Origin: an uncultured Clostridia bacterium
GTDB taxonomy: Bacteria; Bacillota; Clostridia; Oscillospirales; CAG-272
Assembly: GCA_948466345.1 (NCBI GenBank)
Contig: CAOKAC010000008.1
Span: 1 to 64,000, forward strand
Length of the DNA stretch: 64,000 bases
Direction: 5' to 3'
Made by a program: the position numbers and the translations under genes. Positions within the stretch are counted from its first letter, which is position 1, and each line of letters begins with the position of its first letter. Below the pieces are notes generated by a model. It was not told the origin of the DNA. It made no database searches and saw only the letters and a list, made by a program, of their open reading frames with translations. This document shows, piece by piece, positions 26,594 through 36,609 of the stretch.

Positions 26594-26794
26594 TATGTAT
26601 GCTCATATTCCGGCTCCTGCCGGCTTTATATAAAATAGTACATTTTTCGCGTATTTTCACGCTTTTTTGAGACGTACTGTTTTCTGCTGACCGCAGAAAT
26701 TGCATATTCTCTGGGTCGACGCCCGGTTTGCGGCATACATACATAATTTTTGTATTTGTAATGATGAAAAATTCATTTACGAAGGAGGTATCGT
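26594..26794 (+). promoter_or_regulatory. Long structured 5' leader of rny
   Basis: The leader can form several stems: CCGGC/GCCGG, GCGT/ACGC nested in AGTAC/GTACT, TTTCTGC/GCAGAAA and CTGGG/CCCGG. No known riboswitch class was recognised and no obvious intrinsic terminator precedes the gene. It may allow feedback by RNase Y on its own message, which is inference. Confidence 0.45.
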
Positions 26795-28360
26795 ATGCCC
26801 GCTGCAGCTTACATAATCACCGCAGTTGTCGCTGTCATCGTAGGTTTGCTGATCGGCTGTCCCATCGGGATTTTCTATCGCAAGAAAATTGCAGAGGCAC
26901 AGATCGGCTCTGCAGAGCTTCAGGCAAAAAAAATTATTGCCGACGGCATGAACCAAGCGAAAACAGACGCCGCTGCCGCTAAAAAAGAAGCGCTCATCGA
27001 AGCAAAGGAAGAAATGCTTCGGGCGAAAAACGAGTTCGAGCAGGAAATCAAGGAACGACGCAGCGAATTGTCTCGTCAGGAAAGACGTGTACAGTCTAAA
27101 GAAGAAACGCTGGATCGGAAAACAGACGCTTTAGAAAAAAAGGATGAAGCCCTTGCCAAAAAAATAGAGGAAAACGAGCTGCTCGCTGAGGACCTGCAAA
27201 ATCAAAAAACGGAAGCCCGCATGACCCTGCAGCGTATTTCCGGTATGACCGCCCAACAGGCAAAGGACAAGCTGATTGAAGAAATGGTGGAGGAAGTCCG
27301 CCACGAGCAAGCCAAAAAAATGGTAGAGCTGGAGCAAGAATTTAAAGATGAAGCGGACGATAAGGCCCGCAACATCATTGCCCAGGCAATCCAACGATGC
27401 GCGGCAGACCACGTTGCGGAAATTACCGTTTCCACTGTAACCCTGCCCAGTGAAGATATGAAAGGACGGATTATCGGCCGTGAGGGTCGGAATATCCGCA
27501 CCATTGAAACCCTTACCGGCGTCGATTTGATTATTGACGACACACCGGAGGCTATTACCGTCTCCAGCTTTGATCCGGTTCGCAGAGAAGTTGCTCGGAT
27601 CGCATTGGAGCGACTGATTTCCGACGGCAGAATCCACCCCGCACGCATTGAAGAAATGGTGGAAAAAGCAAAGCATGAGGTGGATGTGGCCATTAAAAAG
27701 GCCGGAGAAGCCGCAACCTTTGAAACGGGAATCCACGGTCTGAACGGCGAACTGGTTCGCTTGCTGGGCCGTCTCAAATACCGTACCAGCTACGGCCAAA
27801 ACGTTCTGAATCATTCCATTGAAGTATCCCTGCTTTCCGGCATTATCGCCGACGAGCTTGGAGTGGACAATATGCTTGCTAAACGGGCTGGCCTGCTCCA
27901 TGATATTGGTAAGGCGCTTACCGCTGAATTGGAAGGCTCCCATGTACAATTGGGTGTGGATATTGCTCGCAAGTATAAGGAAAGCAAGGATGTACTGCAC
28001 GCCATTGAGGCACACCATGGCGATGTGGAACCCCAAACCCTTGTGGCGATGATTGTGCAGGCGGCAGACGCGATTTCCGCGGCACGGCCGGGAGCACGGC
28101 GCGAAAACTTGGAGAATTACATCAAGCGGCTTACTAAGCTGGAGGAAATTGCCAAGAGCTTTGAAGGCGTGGAAAAATCCTTTGCCATTCAGGCAGGCCG
28201 TGAAATTCGGATTATGGTGAAGCCGGAAGTGATTTCCGATGACCGGATGCCTCTGGTAGCCCGTGACATTGTCAAAAAAATTGAGGACGAGCTGGAATAT
28301 CCGGGACAGATTAAGGTGCACATTGTCCGGGAAAGCAGAACCATCGATTACGCAAAATAA
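26795..28360 (+). CDS. rny: Ribonuclease Y
   Basis: 521 residues, usual length. N-terminal membrane helix ([21 protein letters not shown]), long coiled coil to about 190, KH domain ([23 protein letters not shown] in part) and HD domain with [12 protein letters not shown] and AHHGDVEPQ. It is the membrane-bound endoribonuclease that starts bulk mRNA decay in Gram-positive bacteria. GGAGG lies at the right spacing. It has its own promoter and terminator. Confidence 0.97.
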   Translation: MPAAAYIITAVVAVIVGLLIGCPIGIFYRKKIAEAQIGSAELQAKKIIADGMNQAKTDAAAAKKEALIEAKEEMLRAKNEFEQEIKERRSELSRQERRVQSKEETLDRKTDALEKKDEALAKKIEENELLAEDLQNQKTEARMTLQRISGMTAQQAKDKLIEEMVEEVRHEQAKKMVELEQEFKDEADDKARNIIAQAIQRCAADHVAEITVSTVTLPSEDMKGRIIGREGRNIRTIETLTGVDLIIDDTPEAITVSSFDPVRREVARIALERLISDGRIHPARIEEMVEKAKHEVDVAIKKAGEAATFETGIHGLNGELVRLLGRLKYRTSYGQNVLNHSIEVSLLSGIIADELGVDNMLAKRAGLLHDIGKALTAELEGSHVQLGVDIARKYKESKDVLHAIEAHHGDVEPQTLVAMIVQAADAISAARPGARRENLENYIKRLTKLEEIAKSFEGVEKSFAIQAGREIRIMVKPEVISDDRMPLVARDIVKKIEDELEYPGQIKVHIVRESRTIDYAK

Positions 28361-28366
28361 AGAAAC

Positions 28367-28399
28367 AAAAAGCCTTTCTCATGGGAGAAAGGCTTTTTT
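28367..28399 (+). terminator. Terminator of rny
   Basis: Stem AAAGCCTTTCTC / GAGAAAGGCTTT with an ATGG loop, then TTTT. Confidence 0.9.
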
Positions 28400-28436
28400 A
28401 ATGTAAAAAATTGATTTAGCAGCAGCGCAACTTCCA

Positions 28437-28766
28437 TTACTTTGCTTCTTTTTCAAATACATTTCGAATTGCTATATTCACAAGCTTTCGGATACTCACA
28501 CCGTATTTTGCGTTGAGCTTTTCCAGCCCTGCCACGTTGCTTTCTAAAATATAAAAAGTATGTGCTGCATATGGATCCGTCTCTTTTGTTTCATATAACT
28601 CTATATCTTGGCTTTCTATTAATTCCATAATACAGGCGTTAAAAATATCTGCGACACTGGCATCATATACCTGCGTTGCATCTTTCATTTTTTCAAATAA
28701 GTGGTCCTCTATATCATAATTTCTTTTAATTTTATTTTCTTTTTTCCAGAAATATTTATCCAACAT
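28437..28766 (-). CDS. Small protein with two ribbon-helix-helix-like units
   Basis: 109 residues, no family recognised with certainty. Two segments have the strand-helix-turn-helix outline of ribbon-helix-helix proteins: about 14-50 (RNYDIEDHLFEKMKDATQ... DIFNACIMELIE) and about 66-106 (HTFYILESNVAGLEKLNAK ... SIRKLVNIAIRNVF). A tandem arrangement would make a single-chain dimer that could bind DNA; this is inference. The gene is AT-rich compared with rny and has an inverted repeat 40 bp upstream of its start. Confidence 0.55.
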   Translation of the reverse strand: MLDKYFWKKENKIKRNYDIEDHLFEKMKDATQVYDASVADIFNACIMELIESQDIELYETKETDPYAAHTFYILESNVAGLEKLNAKYGVSIRKLVNIAIRNVFEKEAK

Positions 28767-28807
28767 AGCATTTTGCCTCTATTTTTATAATCTTTTATAT
28801 TTATTTT

Positions 28808-28844
28808 ATAAGTAAATCTAGTATAAAAATAGAAGTATATTTAC
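28808..28844. promoter_or_regulatory. Inverted repeat upstream of the RHH-like gene
   Basis: Arms AAGTAAAT (28808-28815) and ATTTACTT (28837-28844) are separated by 21 bp, in the promoter position of the downstream minus-strand gene. Possible operator. Confidence 0.35.
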
Positions 28845-28915
28845 TTTATTTATTAAGACAAATTGCTTGACTTTTAAAACAATTTATTGTATTATCTTAA
28901 AAGATAAATGTCGAA

Positions 28916-29011
28916 TTATCGGATTTCCTGTTCCAAATCATTAAATTCCAGCGTATTAAAAAATTCTGCCAAAGTTATCTCCAGTCCGTCACAAATCTTT
29001 TTGATTGTAGC
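28916..29011. repeat. 96-bp near-identical 3' segment shared by XRE genes A and C (copy 1)
   Basis: Identical to 29664-29759 except at 28950 (A versus G). Homology falls off sharply upstream in each gene. Confidence 0.95.
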
Positions 29012-29158
29012 TATTGTAGGATTTTTTGTTTCATCGTTGAGAATACTTTTGATAGTAGATTGGGATATTCCACATAAATAACTTAACCCGTTTGGTGTTA
29101 TGTCTCTTTTTACACAAAATTCTTGAATACGATTTTTTATTGCTTCATTTACGTCCAT
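28916..29158 (-). CDS. XRE-family helix-turn-helix mini regulator A
   Basis: 80 residues, essentially one lambda-repressor-like HTH domain: ITPNGLSYLCGISQSTIKSILND is the helix-turn-helix, followed by TIATIKKICDGLEITLAEFF as helices 4-5. The last 32 residues are identical to those of regulator C (29664-29906) but for one position, while the recognition part differs. No effector domain. A 28-bp inverted repeat lies just upstream, suggesting autoregulation. Confidence 0.8.
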   Translation of the reverse strand: MDVNEAIKNRIQEFCVKRDITPNGLSYLCGISQSTIKSILNDETKNPTIATIKKICDGLEITLAEFFNTLEFNDLEQEIR

Positions 29159-29168
29159 TTTCTTCTCC

Positions 29169-29196
29169 TAATGTTAGTATTTTATCACTAACATTA
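29169..29196. promoter_or_regulatory. Operator-like dyad before XRE gene A
   Basis: TAATGTTAGT (29169-29178) and ACTAACATTA (29187-29196) are perfect inverted arms with an 8-bp spacer, starting 10 bp upstream of the start codon. Confidence 0.55.
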
Positions 29197-29301
29197 ATTT
29201 CTAAAGTCCTTCCTCTGATAAGAGAGATATATAAAATTTAAACACCACTCCATCGCTGACGCAGACCCCTCCCCTTGTCAGATTGAGCATAGCATTTGTT
29301 T

Positions 29302-29547
29302 CTATCTTTCAGTACTTATTCCTTCAAAAAATTTAAAAAAATCTGTTTTAAAAATTTGTTGTAGCGCCACCAAATCACTGATAAAAATATTTCCCTTTCC
29401 CATTTCTATCAGTGAATATGTACTTCTACTGATTGGTGATCCAAGAACATTCATTTTTGCTACTATTTGTTCTTGCGTCAGTCCATTTTCTTTTCGTAAT
29501 TTTTTTATATTTTCACTAAATTTTTTATCATTTAATTTTAGTTTCAT
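29302..29547 (-). CDS. XRE-family helix-turn-helix mini regulator B
   Basis: 81 residues, one HTH_3 domain: FSENIKKLRKENGLTQEQIVAKM, SRSTYSLIEMGKGNIFISDLVALQQIF. It is a different lineage from regulators A and C (classic LRKENGLTQEQ opening). No effector part is present, so it probably acts as a simple repressor or antitoxin-like regulator; no partner toxin is recognised nearby. Upstream dyads at 29590-29629 may be its operators. Confidence 0.8.
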   Translation of the reverse strand: MKLKLNDKKFSENIKKLRKENGLTQEQIVAKMNVLGSPISRSTYSLIEMGKGNIFISDLVALQQIFKTDFFKFFEGISTER

Positions 29548-29589
29548 ATAAAATCTCCATTTTTGATTTTATTTATAAGCTAGTCTTGA

Positions 29590-29629
29590 TTTTACAAAAA
29601 AATAGTGTAAAATTGCTTATATATAAGCA
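29590..29629. promoter_or_regulatory. Palindromes before XRE gene B
   Basis: A perfect 16-bp palindrome TGCTTATATATAAGCA at 29614-29629 and a second dyad TTTTAC (29590-29595) / GTAAAA (29607-29612), 43-85 bp upstream of the start codon. A half-site TTATAAGC is at about 29573. Confidence 0.5.
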
Positions 29630-29663
29630 TATAATGGATTTATGTTAGCTTTAAATGGAAAAC

Positions 29664-29759
29664 TTATCGGATTTCCTGTTCCAAATCATTAAATTCCGGC
29701 GTATTAAAAAATTCTGCCAAAGTTATCTCCAGTCCGTCACAAATCTTTTTGATTGTAGC
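29664..29759. repeat. 96-bp near-identical 3' segment shared by XRE genes A and C (copy 2)
   Basis: Partner of 28916-29011, 95 of 96 positions identical. Confidence 0.95.
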
Positions 29760-29906
29760 AACTTCCGGTTTGCGACTTTTATTTCCTAAAATACTATAAA
29801 TCGTAGATTTATCAACTCCAGAAATAACTGCCAGCATATATGGGGTAATATTTTTTTCTTCACATAATTCTACAATTCTATTTGCTAATGCTTTTTTTAA
29901 GGTCAT
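29664..29906 (-). CDS. XRE-family helix-turn-helix mini regulator C
   Basis: 80 residues from the ATG at 29906 (GGAG at 7 bases); a frame from 29936 would overlap the operator and lacks a ribosome binding site. HTH: ITPYMLAVISGVDKSTIYSILGN, then the helices shared with regulator A. It diverges from the Cys-rich gene at 30048, with two copies of GGGAYATATCCC between them, so it probably represses itself and perhaps its neighbour. Confidence 0.8.
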   Translation of the reverse strand: MTLKKALANRIVELCEEKNITPYMLAVISGVDKSTIYSILGNKSRKPEVATIKKICDGLEITLAEFFNTPEFNDLEQEIR

Positions 29907-29920
29907 AAAATTCTCCTTTA

Positions 29921-29985
29921 ATGGGACATATCCCATTAGTTATATTTTATGACCTTTATATAAATTCATGAGGGGGATATATCCC
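29921..29985. promoter_or_regulatory. Pair of GGGAYATATCCC operators before XRE gene C
   Basis: ATGGGACATATCCCAT at 29921-29936 and GGGATATATCCC at 29974-29985; centres are 51 bp (about five helical turns) apart and lie between the divergent genes. Confidence 0.6.
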
Positions 29986-30047
29986 ACTATATTTATAAAA
30001 AATTGGGGTATATATTTATTTATTTGTTACCGAAAGGACTACCCGCC

Positions 30048-30281
30048 ATGCGCTGCAAAAACTTTCATTGTATTTATAATCAAAATACCAACTGCACTTC
30101 CGAAAATATTCTGATTGATCAATACGGAGTCTGTGCAGAATGTGTCTATTCGCAGAAAAATCTATCGCCTTCTCCTTCCCCATCTACCGGTAAAATCTTA
30201 GTTGGGCCTGTATCCGGCAATACAAATTCTTCCGATGCAAATGACGCGTTCATGCGTAAATTAAAAAAGATAAAAAAATAA
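30048..30281 (+). CDS. Cys-rich small protein, putative zinc-binding
   Basis: 77 residues from the ATG at 30048, preceded by GAAAGGA. Five Cys in the first 32 residues (C3, C8, C16, C29, C32; CKNFHCIYNQNTNC ... CAECVY) look like a metal-binding knuckle; similar short Cys proteins occur in Clostridial mobile and accessory regions, from memory. The remainder is a Ser/Pro linker and a basic end (FMRKLKKIKK). No function is known. It is divergent from XRE gene C and could be under its control. Confidence 0.65.
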   Translation: MRCKNFHCIYNQNTNCTSENILIDQYGVCAECVYSQKNLSPSPSPSTGKILVGPVSGNTNSSDANDAFMRKLKKIKK

Positions 30282-30356
30282 GTCTGCTGCGTTTTTCTTA
30301 CAAAATGTACACACTTCTCAAATCTTACGCGATCCGTATCATTACATTTCATCTTA

Positions 30357-30385
30357 TTGACAAATCCGTAACTGTAGAGTACAAT
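30357..30385 (+). promoter_or_regulatory. Promoter of the SLOG gene
   Basis: TTGACA, 17 bp, TACAAT, about 28 bp before the GTG start. Confidence 0.8.
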
Positions 30386-30412
30386 ACATATAACACCAAA
30401 GGAGAATTGGCC

Positions 30413-30922
30413 GTGGAATTTTCAAAAAATCAAAGCGTATGCTTTACCGGACACCGACAAATTCTGGGTGTGCACACCCATATCCTTCCCATTCGCCTGC
30501 ATCGTACCATTCAAAATCTTATCCGCCTGGATTATTGCAACTTTATTGCCGGCGGCGCCGTCGGATTTGATATGATTGCCGCGGAGGCTGTTTTGGCGGC
30601 CCGTGAACAAAATCCCCGCGTCACCTTATTTTTGGCGCTTCCCTGCCGGGATCAAACCGCACGCTGGAAAAATCCTTCTGATATCTGCCGCTACCAGCAT
30701 CTGTTAGAGGAGGCAAACGGAATCCATTATATACAGGACGCTTATTCCAGCACCTGCATGCACAAACGTAACCGATGGATGATCGACAACAGCGCCGTCT
30801 GCGTTTCTTATCAAAATACAGAACGGGGCGGAACGGCTTATACAGTGCAATATGCAGCATCCAAGGAAGTTCCTGTGGTCAATTTGGCGGACAGCAGCTT
30901 TATGGAAATTTTTGAAGAATAA
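30413..30922 (+). CDS. SLOG-domain (DUF1273/YpsA-like) protein
   Basis: 169 residues from the GTG at 30413, which follows AAAGGAG; longer frames start upstream of the promoter. It shows the Rossmann-like SLOG pattern: VCFTGHRQI at the start, FIAGGAVGFDMIAAEAVL, LALPCRDQTARW, and ERGGTAYTVQYA. SLOG proteins are thought to bind or process nucleotide-derived ligands; YpsA itself is linked to cell division in Bacillus, and other SLOG proteins to conflict systems. The role here is open. It has its own promoter and terminator. Confidence 0.85.
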   Translation: MEFSKNQSVCFTGHRQILGVHTHILPIRLHRTIQNLIRLDYCNFIAGGAVGFDMIAAEAVLAAREQNPRVTLFLALPCRDQTARWKNPSDICRYQHLLEEANGIHYIQDAYSSTCMHKRNRWMIDNSAVCVSYQNTERGGTAYTVQYAASKEVPVVNLADSSFMEIFEE

Positions 30923-30923
30923 A

Positions 30924-30955
30924 AAAGGTCTTCCTTTACAGGAAGACCTTTTTTA
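30924..30955 (+). terminator. Terminator of the SLOG gene
   Basis: AAGGTCTTCC / GGAAGACCTT stem, then TTTTATT; A-run on the other side, so probably bidirectional with the convergent lipoprotein gene. Confidence 0.9.
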
Positions 30956-30963
30956 TTCTTTTT

Positions 30964-31584
30964 TTAATATGTCGGGCTGTCCAAACGCCACGCGCCGTCT
31001 TCATAAATCAGTTGAATTTCCACAGACATGTCTGCCTCTCCATGCAAATAAGATTGGGCTTTCACGACCGCTGTGTTCCCTTTTTTTTGAATCACCTCTA
31101 CCTGCTGTTCTTTTTCCGCCGTGCCATAGGTTCTGGCGTCTATAACGGAAAGATCCTTGTGTACGGCAAGAATGCCATTTTCCGTTTCCATGTACCGGGC
31201 ATAGGCGGCGGTTCCTTCCTCTATGGAAATACCGGTAAAGGCCATTTCAAATAAATAGGCGCAATAGTCCTTGGAATAAACTTTCTTCGTTGCTTCCTTG
31301 ATGCTGTCTATAGAGGAAAATCCGGCATCCCCCGCCACCGGAAGATAGCTAAGCAGGGTTGCATCTGTTTTCACTTCAGCGGCAAAATGCCGGGCGGCAT
31401 CGCTGTCTGCATCTACAAACGGAAGACCTTTTCCAAAATAAATCTCATTCATAGCAACGCTCTCTGCAATCAGCTCTTTTGCAGCGCTGCAAATCTCCTC
31501 ATCTGTAAAAGTGGAACTGCCGCAGGAAGCAAGAAGCATGACGGCCAGTGTCACAGCGAGAATATACAGAAATTTTTGGTTCAT
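30964..31584 (-). CDS. Predicted lipoprotein of unknown function
   Basis: 206 residues. Signal peptide FLYILAVTLAVMLLASC with lipobox LASC, lipidation at C21, so it is anchored outside the membrane. The mature part has helices (ELIAESVAMNEIYFGKG; IDSIKEATKKVYSKDYCAYLFEMAF) and a C-terminal beta region (VEVIQKKGNTAVVKAQ ... VEIQLIYEDGAWRLDSPTY) resembling NTF2-like or DUF-type lipoprotein ends in Clostridia. It converges on the SLOG gene. No specific family recognised. Confidence 0.8.
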   Translation of the reverse strand: MNQKFLYILAVTLAVMLLASCGSSTFTDEEICSAAKELIAESVAMNEIYFGKGLPFVDADSDAARHFAAEVKTDATLLSYLPVAGDAGFSSIDSIKEATKKVYSKDYCAYLFEMAFTGISIEEGTAAYARYMETENGILAVHKDLSVIDARTYGTAEKEQQVEVIQKKGNTAVVKAQSYLHGEADMSVEIQLIYEDGAWRLDSPTY

Positions 31585-31643
31585 AGGAACACCTCCTATA
31601 TATTTTCTCCGGGTAAGGAGAAATGGGGAAAATAAACAACTAC

Positions 31644-31670
31644 CCCTCCGTCAGCAAAGCTGACGGAGGG
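31644..31670 (-). terminator. Terminator of the gyrase operon
   Basis: CCCTCCGTCAGC and GCTGACGGAGGG form a perfect 12-bp stem with an AAA loop, 14 bp after the gyrA stop. The T-tract on the minus strand is interrupted, so it may be a repeat-derived or weak terminator. Confidence 0.65.
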
Positions 31671-31684
31671 AGAGATACTATAAA

Positions 31685-34294
31685 CTATTCCTCTGTCGCT
31701 GCAGGTGCTCCCTCTGTGGCATCTTCCACAGAAGATTCTTCTGCCTGCGCTTCTTCCTCTTCTTCCACCTTTTCTGCCACAGCAAAACTTACCAGCGTTG
31801 CATCTTCTGCCAATCGCATCAGCCGCACGCCGGTAGCGCCGCTTCCCTTCAACAAAGATATTTCCGATACGGCGATTCGGATTAGCGTACCTGTATCGGT
31901 GATAAGCATTAAATCTTCATCTTCTGTTGCGACTGCTACGCCGCACAGCTGCCCGGTTTTTTCCGTAATCTGCTGGCAGCGGATTCCCATATTGGGACGA
32001 TTTTTCCGACGGAAGTTGGAGAAAGGTACTCTTTTTCCAATACCCTTTTCCGTAATGGTAACCAGATGATGACTTTCTTGCCATGCCTCGTCATTTTCCA
32101 CGATAACAGCGCCGACTACCCGGTCGCCTTCCCGCAGACGGATACCGGTAACACCACGGGAGGTTCTGCCCACGATTCGCACATCGCTTTCTGCAAAACG
32201 AGAGCCTTGTCCCTGGGCCGTAGAAATGAGAATATCCGCATCTCCCATCGTTCTGTCTACAAAGATAAGGCTATCGCCTTCATCTAGACTAATGGCGATT
32301 TTTCCACCTTTTCTCTGATATTCAAATTCGCTGAGCGCAGTCCGTTTGATAACGCCAGCCTGGGTAACCATCACAAGATATTCTTCACTGGAGAATCCTT
32401 CAATAGAAATCACTGCAGTGACTTCCTCTCCCTGTTCCAGATCCAATAAATTGACAATATTCGTACCTTTAGCCGTACGGGATGCCTCAGGAATCTGATA
32501 TGCCTTTTTCGCAAACACCTTGCCGCGGCTGGTAAACAGCAGCAGATACGAATGGCTGTCCGCCACAATGACCTTTTCCGTATAATCTTCTTCCTTCATA
32601 GTGAGACCGGCTTTGCCCATACCTCCGCGGCGCTGCGCTCCATATACGTCGGCGGGCTGCCGCTTCACATAGCCGGTTTTTGTCATCGTGATAATACACT
32701 TGTGCTGCTCGATCAAATCTTCCAACTGGATTTCATCGTGATATTCCACCAGCTCAGTACGCCGGCCGTCTGCAAACTTCCGGCGAATTTCTGTCAGCTC
32801 ATCCCGGATAATTCCTTTGATTTTCTCCGGGTCTGCCAAAATCCCACGTAGTTCTCCGATTGTAGCAGCCAAATCTGCCAGTTTTTCTTCGATTTTCTGC
32901 CGTTCCAGGCCGGACAATCTACCAAGGGGCATAGATACTATCGCCTGGGCCTGCTCATCGGAAAGGCCCGCATTTTCGCTTCCAGCAAATTCTAAAAGTC
33001 CCTCTTTTGTGGAGATATCCGCGTTCTGGCTTCCGTCTCCTACAAAACGTGCTTTCAAATTTTCCTTTGCTGTAGGCGTATCCGGACTGCTGCGGATAAT
33101 AGAAATCACCTCGTCTATATTGTCAATGGCGATCTTATATCCTTCATACAGGTGCGCTTCCTTCAGGGCCCGGTTTAAATCAAACTGGGTACGCCGAGTG
33201 ATAACGCCCTTTTGATGGTCGATATACGCTTCCAGAATCTGTTTCAGATTCAGTATTTTCGGCTCCCCGTTCAGCAGCGCCAGCATATTGATGGCGCAGG
33301 TATCCTGAAGCTGCGTATACTTATACAGCTGATTTAAAATAATCTGACAGTTTGCATCCCGCCGGCATTCGATCACAATCCGCATACCGTGGCGGCCGGA
33401 TTCGTCCCGGATTCCGGTGATTCCCTCAACCCGTTTATCCCGTACCAAATCTGCAATGGATTCCACCAGCATAGACTTATTTACCTGATATGGAATCTCC
33501 GTGACAATGATCCGGTGTTTGTCTTCTTCAATATTGGCTCTGGCTCGTACCATAACCCGGCCACGGCCAGTAGTATAGGCTTCATAAATTCCCCGGTTGC
33601 CGTAAATAGTGGCGGCGGTTGGAAAGTCCGGACCCTTGATATACTGCATCAAAGCAGGAACATCTGCGTCAGGATTTTCCAAAAGATACAGAGTTCCGTC
33701 TATTACTTCTCCCATATTGTGCGGCGGAATGTTGGTAGCCATACCTACGGCAATTCCAACAGACCCGTTTACCAATAAATTTGGAAACCGGGCGGGAAGA
33801 ACGGTAGGTTCTTTTCTCCGGTTATCGAAGTTGGGCATAAAATCTACAACGTCTTTTTCAATATCCCGCATCAATTCCCCGGCAAGCTTGGACATACGCG
33901 CTTCTGTATATCGGTATGCAGCCGCGCCGTCTCCGTCTACGGAACCGAAGTTTCCGTGTCCCTGTACCAGAGGATACCGAAGGGAAAAGTCCTGGGCCAT
34001 ACGTACCATTGTCCCGTATACGGCCGCATCTCCATGAGGATGATATCTACCCAGCACGTTACCGACTGTAGTTGCAGATTTTCTAAAGGGCTTATCGTAT
34101 GTAAGGTTATCCTCATACATAGCGTACATGATACGCCGCTGTCCCGGCTTCATACCGTCCCGCACATCCGGCAGGGCACGGCTGATAATAACGGACATGG
34201 AATATTCCAGGAAGGACTTGCGCACTTCCTTATCCATGGCAATCGGTTTTATCTTCTGCTGGGGAAATTCAATATTATTATTTTCTTCGCGCAC
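31685..34294 (-). CDS. gyrA: DNA gyrase subunit A
   Basis: 869 residues. Breakage-reunion domain with the active-site Tyr in [11 protein letters not shown], then the C-terminal beta-pinwheel with the GyrA box QRRGGMG (canonical QRRGGKG) and an acidic Glu-rich tail. It introduces negative supercoils with GyrB. The quinolone pocket reads [17 protein letters not shown]: the usual Ser is Ala (A90) and the usual Asp/Glu is Gly (G94). It is 38 bp after gyrB. Confidence 0.97.
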   Translation of the reverse strand: MREENNNIEFPQQKIKPIAMDKEVRKSFLEYSMSVIISRALPDVRDGMKPGQRRIMYAMYEDNLTYDKPFRKSATTVGNVLGRYHPHGDAAVYGTMVRMAQDFSLRYPLVQGHGNFGSVDGDGAAAYRYTEARMSKLAGELMRDIEKDVVDFMPNFDNRRKEPTVLPARFPNLLVNGSVGIAVGMATNIPPHNMGEVIDGTLYLLENPDADVPALMQYIKGPDFPTAATIYGNRGIYEAYTTGRGRVMVRARANIEEDKHRIIVTEIPYQVNKSMLVESIADLVRDKRVEGITGIRDESGRHGMRIVIECRRDANCQIILNQLYKYTQLQDTCAINMLALLNGEPKILNLKQILEAYIDHQKGVITRRTQFDLNRALKEAHLYEGYKIAIDNIDEVISIIRSSPDTPTAKENLKARFVGDGSQNADISTKEGLLEFAGSENAGLSDEQAQAIVSMPLGRLSGLERQKIEEKLADLAATIGELRGILADPEKIKGIIRDELTEIRRKFADGRRTELVEYHDEIQLEDLIEQHKCIITMTKTGYVKRQPADVYGAQRRGGMGKAGLTMKEEDYTEKVIVADSHSYLLLFTSRGKVFAKKAYQIPEASRTAKGTNIVNLLDLEQGEEVTAVISIEGFSSEEYLVMVTQAGVIKRTALSEFEYQRKGGKIAISLDEGDSLIFVDRTMGDADILISTAQGQGSRFAESDVRIVGRTSRGVTGIRLREGDRVVGAVIVENDEAWQESHHLVTITEKGIGKRVPFSNFRRKNRPNMGIRCQQITEKTGQLCGVAVATEDEDLMLITDTGTLIRIAVSEISLLKGSGATGVRLMRLAEDATLVSFAVAEKVEEEEEAQAEESSVEDATEGAPAATEE

Positions 34295-34332
34295 GTTTTT
34301 CTACCCCTTTTATTGAAAGCGGATATTTCCGC

Positions 34333-36291
<1,959 letters not shown>

Positions 36292-36298
36292 TCATCAA

Positions 36299-36565
36299 TT
36301 ATTCGTATGCTTCATCCCGACGGGCCCGTCCATAAACGCTGCGGGCAGACAGTCTGCATAATATCACGTTTTCTTTTTTTCCTTTTTCTCCGGTGAGAAG
36401 AAAGGATTTTGGAAGATCGTCTCCTGCAAGGAGAATCCTTCCGCTTTTTTCCGCAGCACGGAGAAACTCTTTTGTCGTTTTTTGAGTATTTACATTATCG
36501 ATATCAAAAATACCGATAATATCGGTTTTTTTTACGGAGACATCTCCGCCGAGATACAAAAACAT
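36299..36565 (-). CDS. remB: Extracellular matrix regulator RemB-like
   Basis: About 88 residues from the ATG at 36565 (GGAG at 7 bases; a frame from 36586 lacks one). MFLYLGGDVSVKKTDIIGIFDID is the typical RemB/YaaB opening; DUF370-related RemA/RemB proteins bind DNA as ring-like oligomers and control matrix genes in Bacillus. The gene is in its canonical place before gyrB, but the usual recF and yaaA between it and dnaN are absent; only 44 bp separate it from dnaN. Confidence 0.88.
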   Translation of the reverse strand: MFLYLGGDVSVKKTDIIGIFDIDNVNTQKTTKEFLRAAEKSGRILLAGDDLPKSFLLTGEKGKKENVILCRLSARSVYGRARRDEAYE

Positions 36566-36609
36566 GTTGTCTCCTTTCATAATCACACATGCTGCGAAAT
36601 CTGTACAGA

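Noticed and set aside
26594..26794. Known riboswitch or 6S RNA upstream of rny
   Set aside because: I could not match the conserved core of any class; left as an unidentified structured leader.
27131..28321. Long minus-strand frame (396 codons) opposite rny
   Set aside because: Same reason: shadow of RNase Y, rich in His, Phe and Asn without a fold signature.
28400..31000. Prophage or integrative element
   Set aside because: No integrase, terminase, relaxase or attachment repeats; only small regulators.
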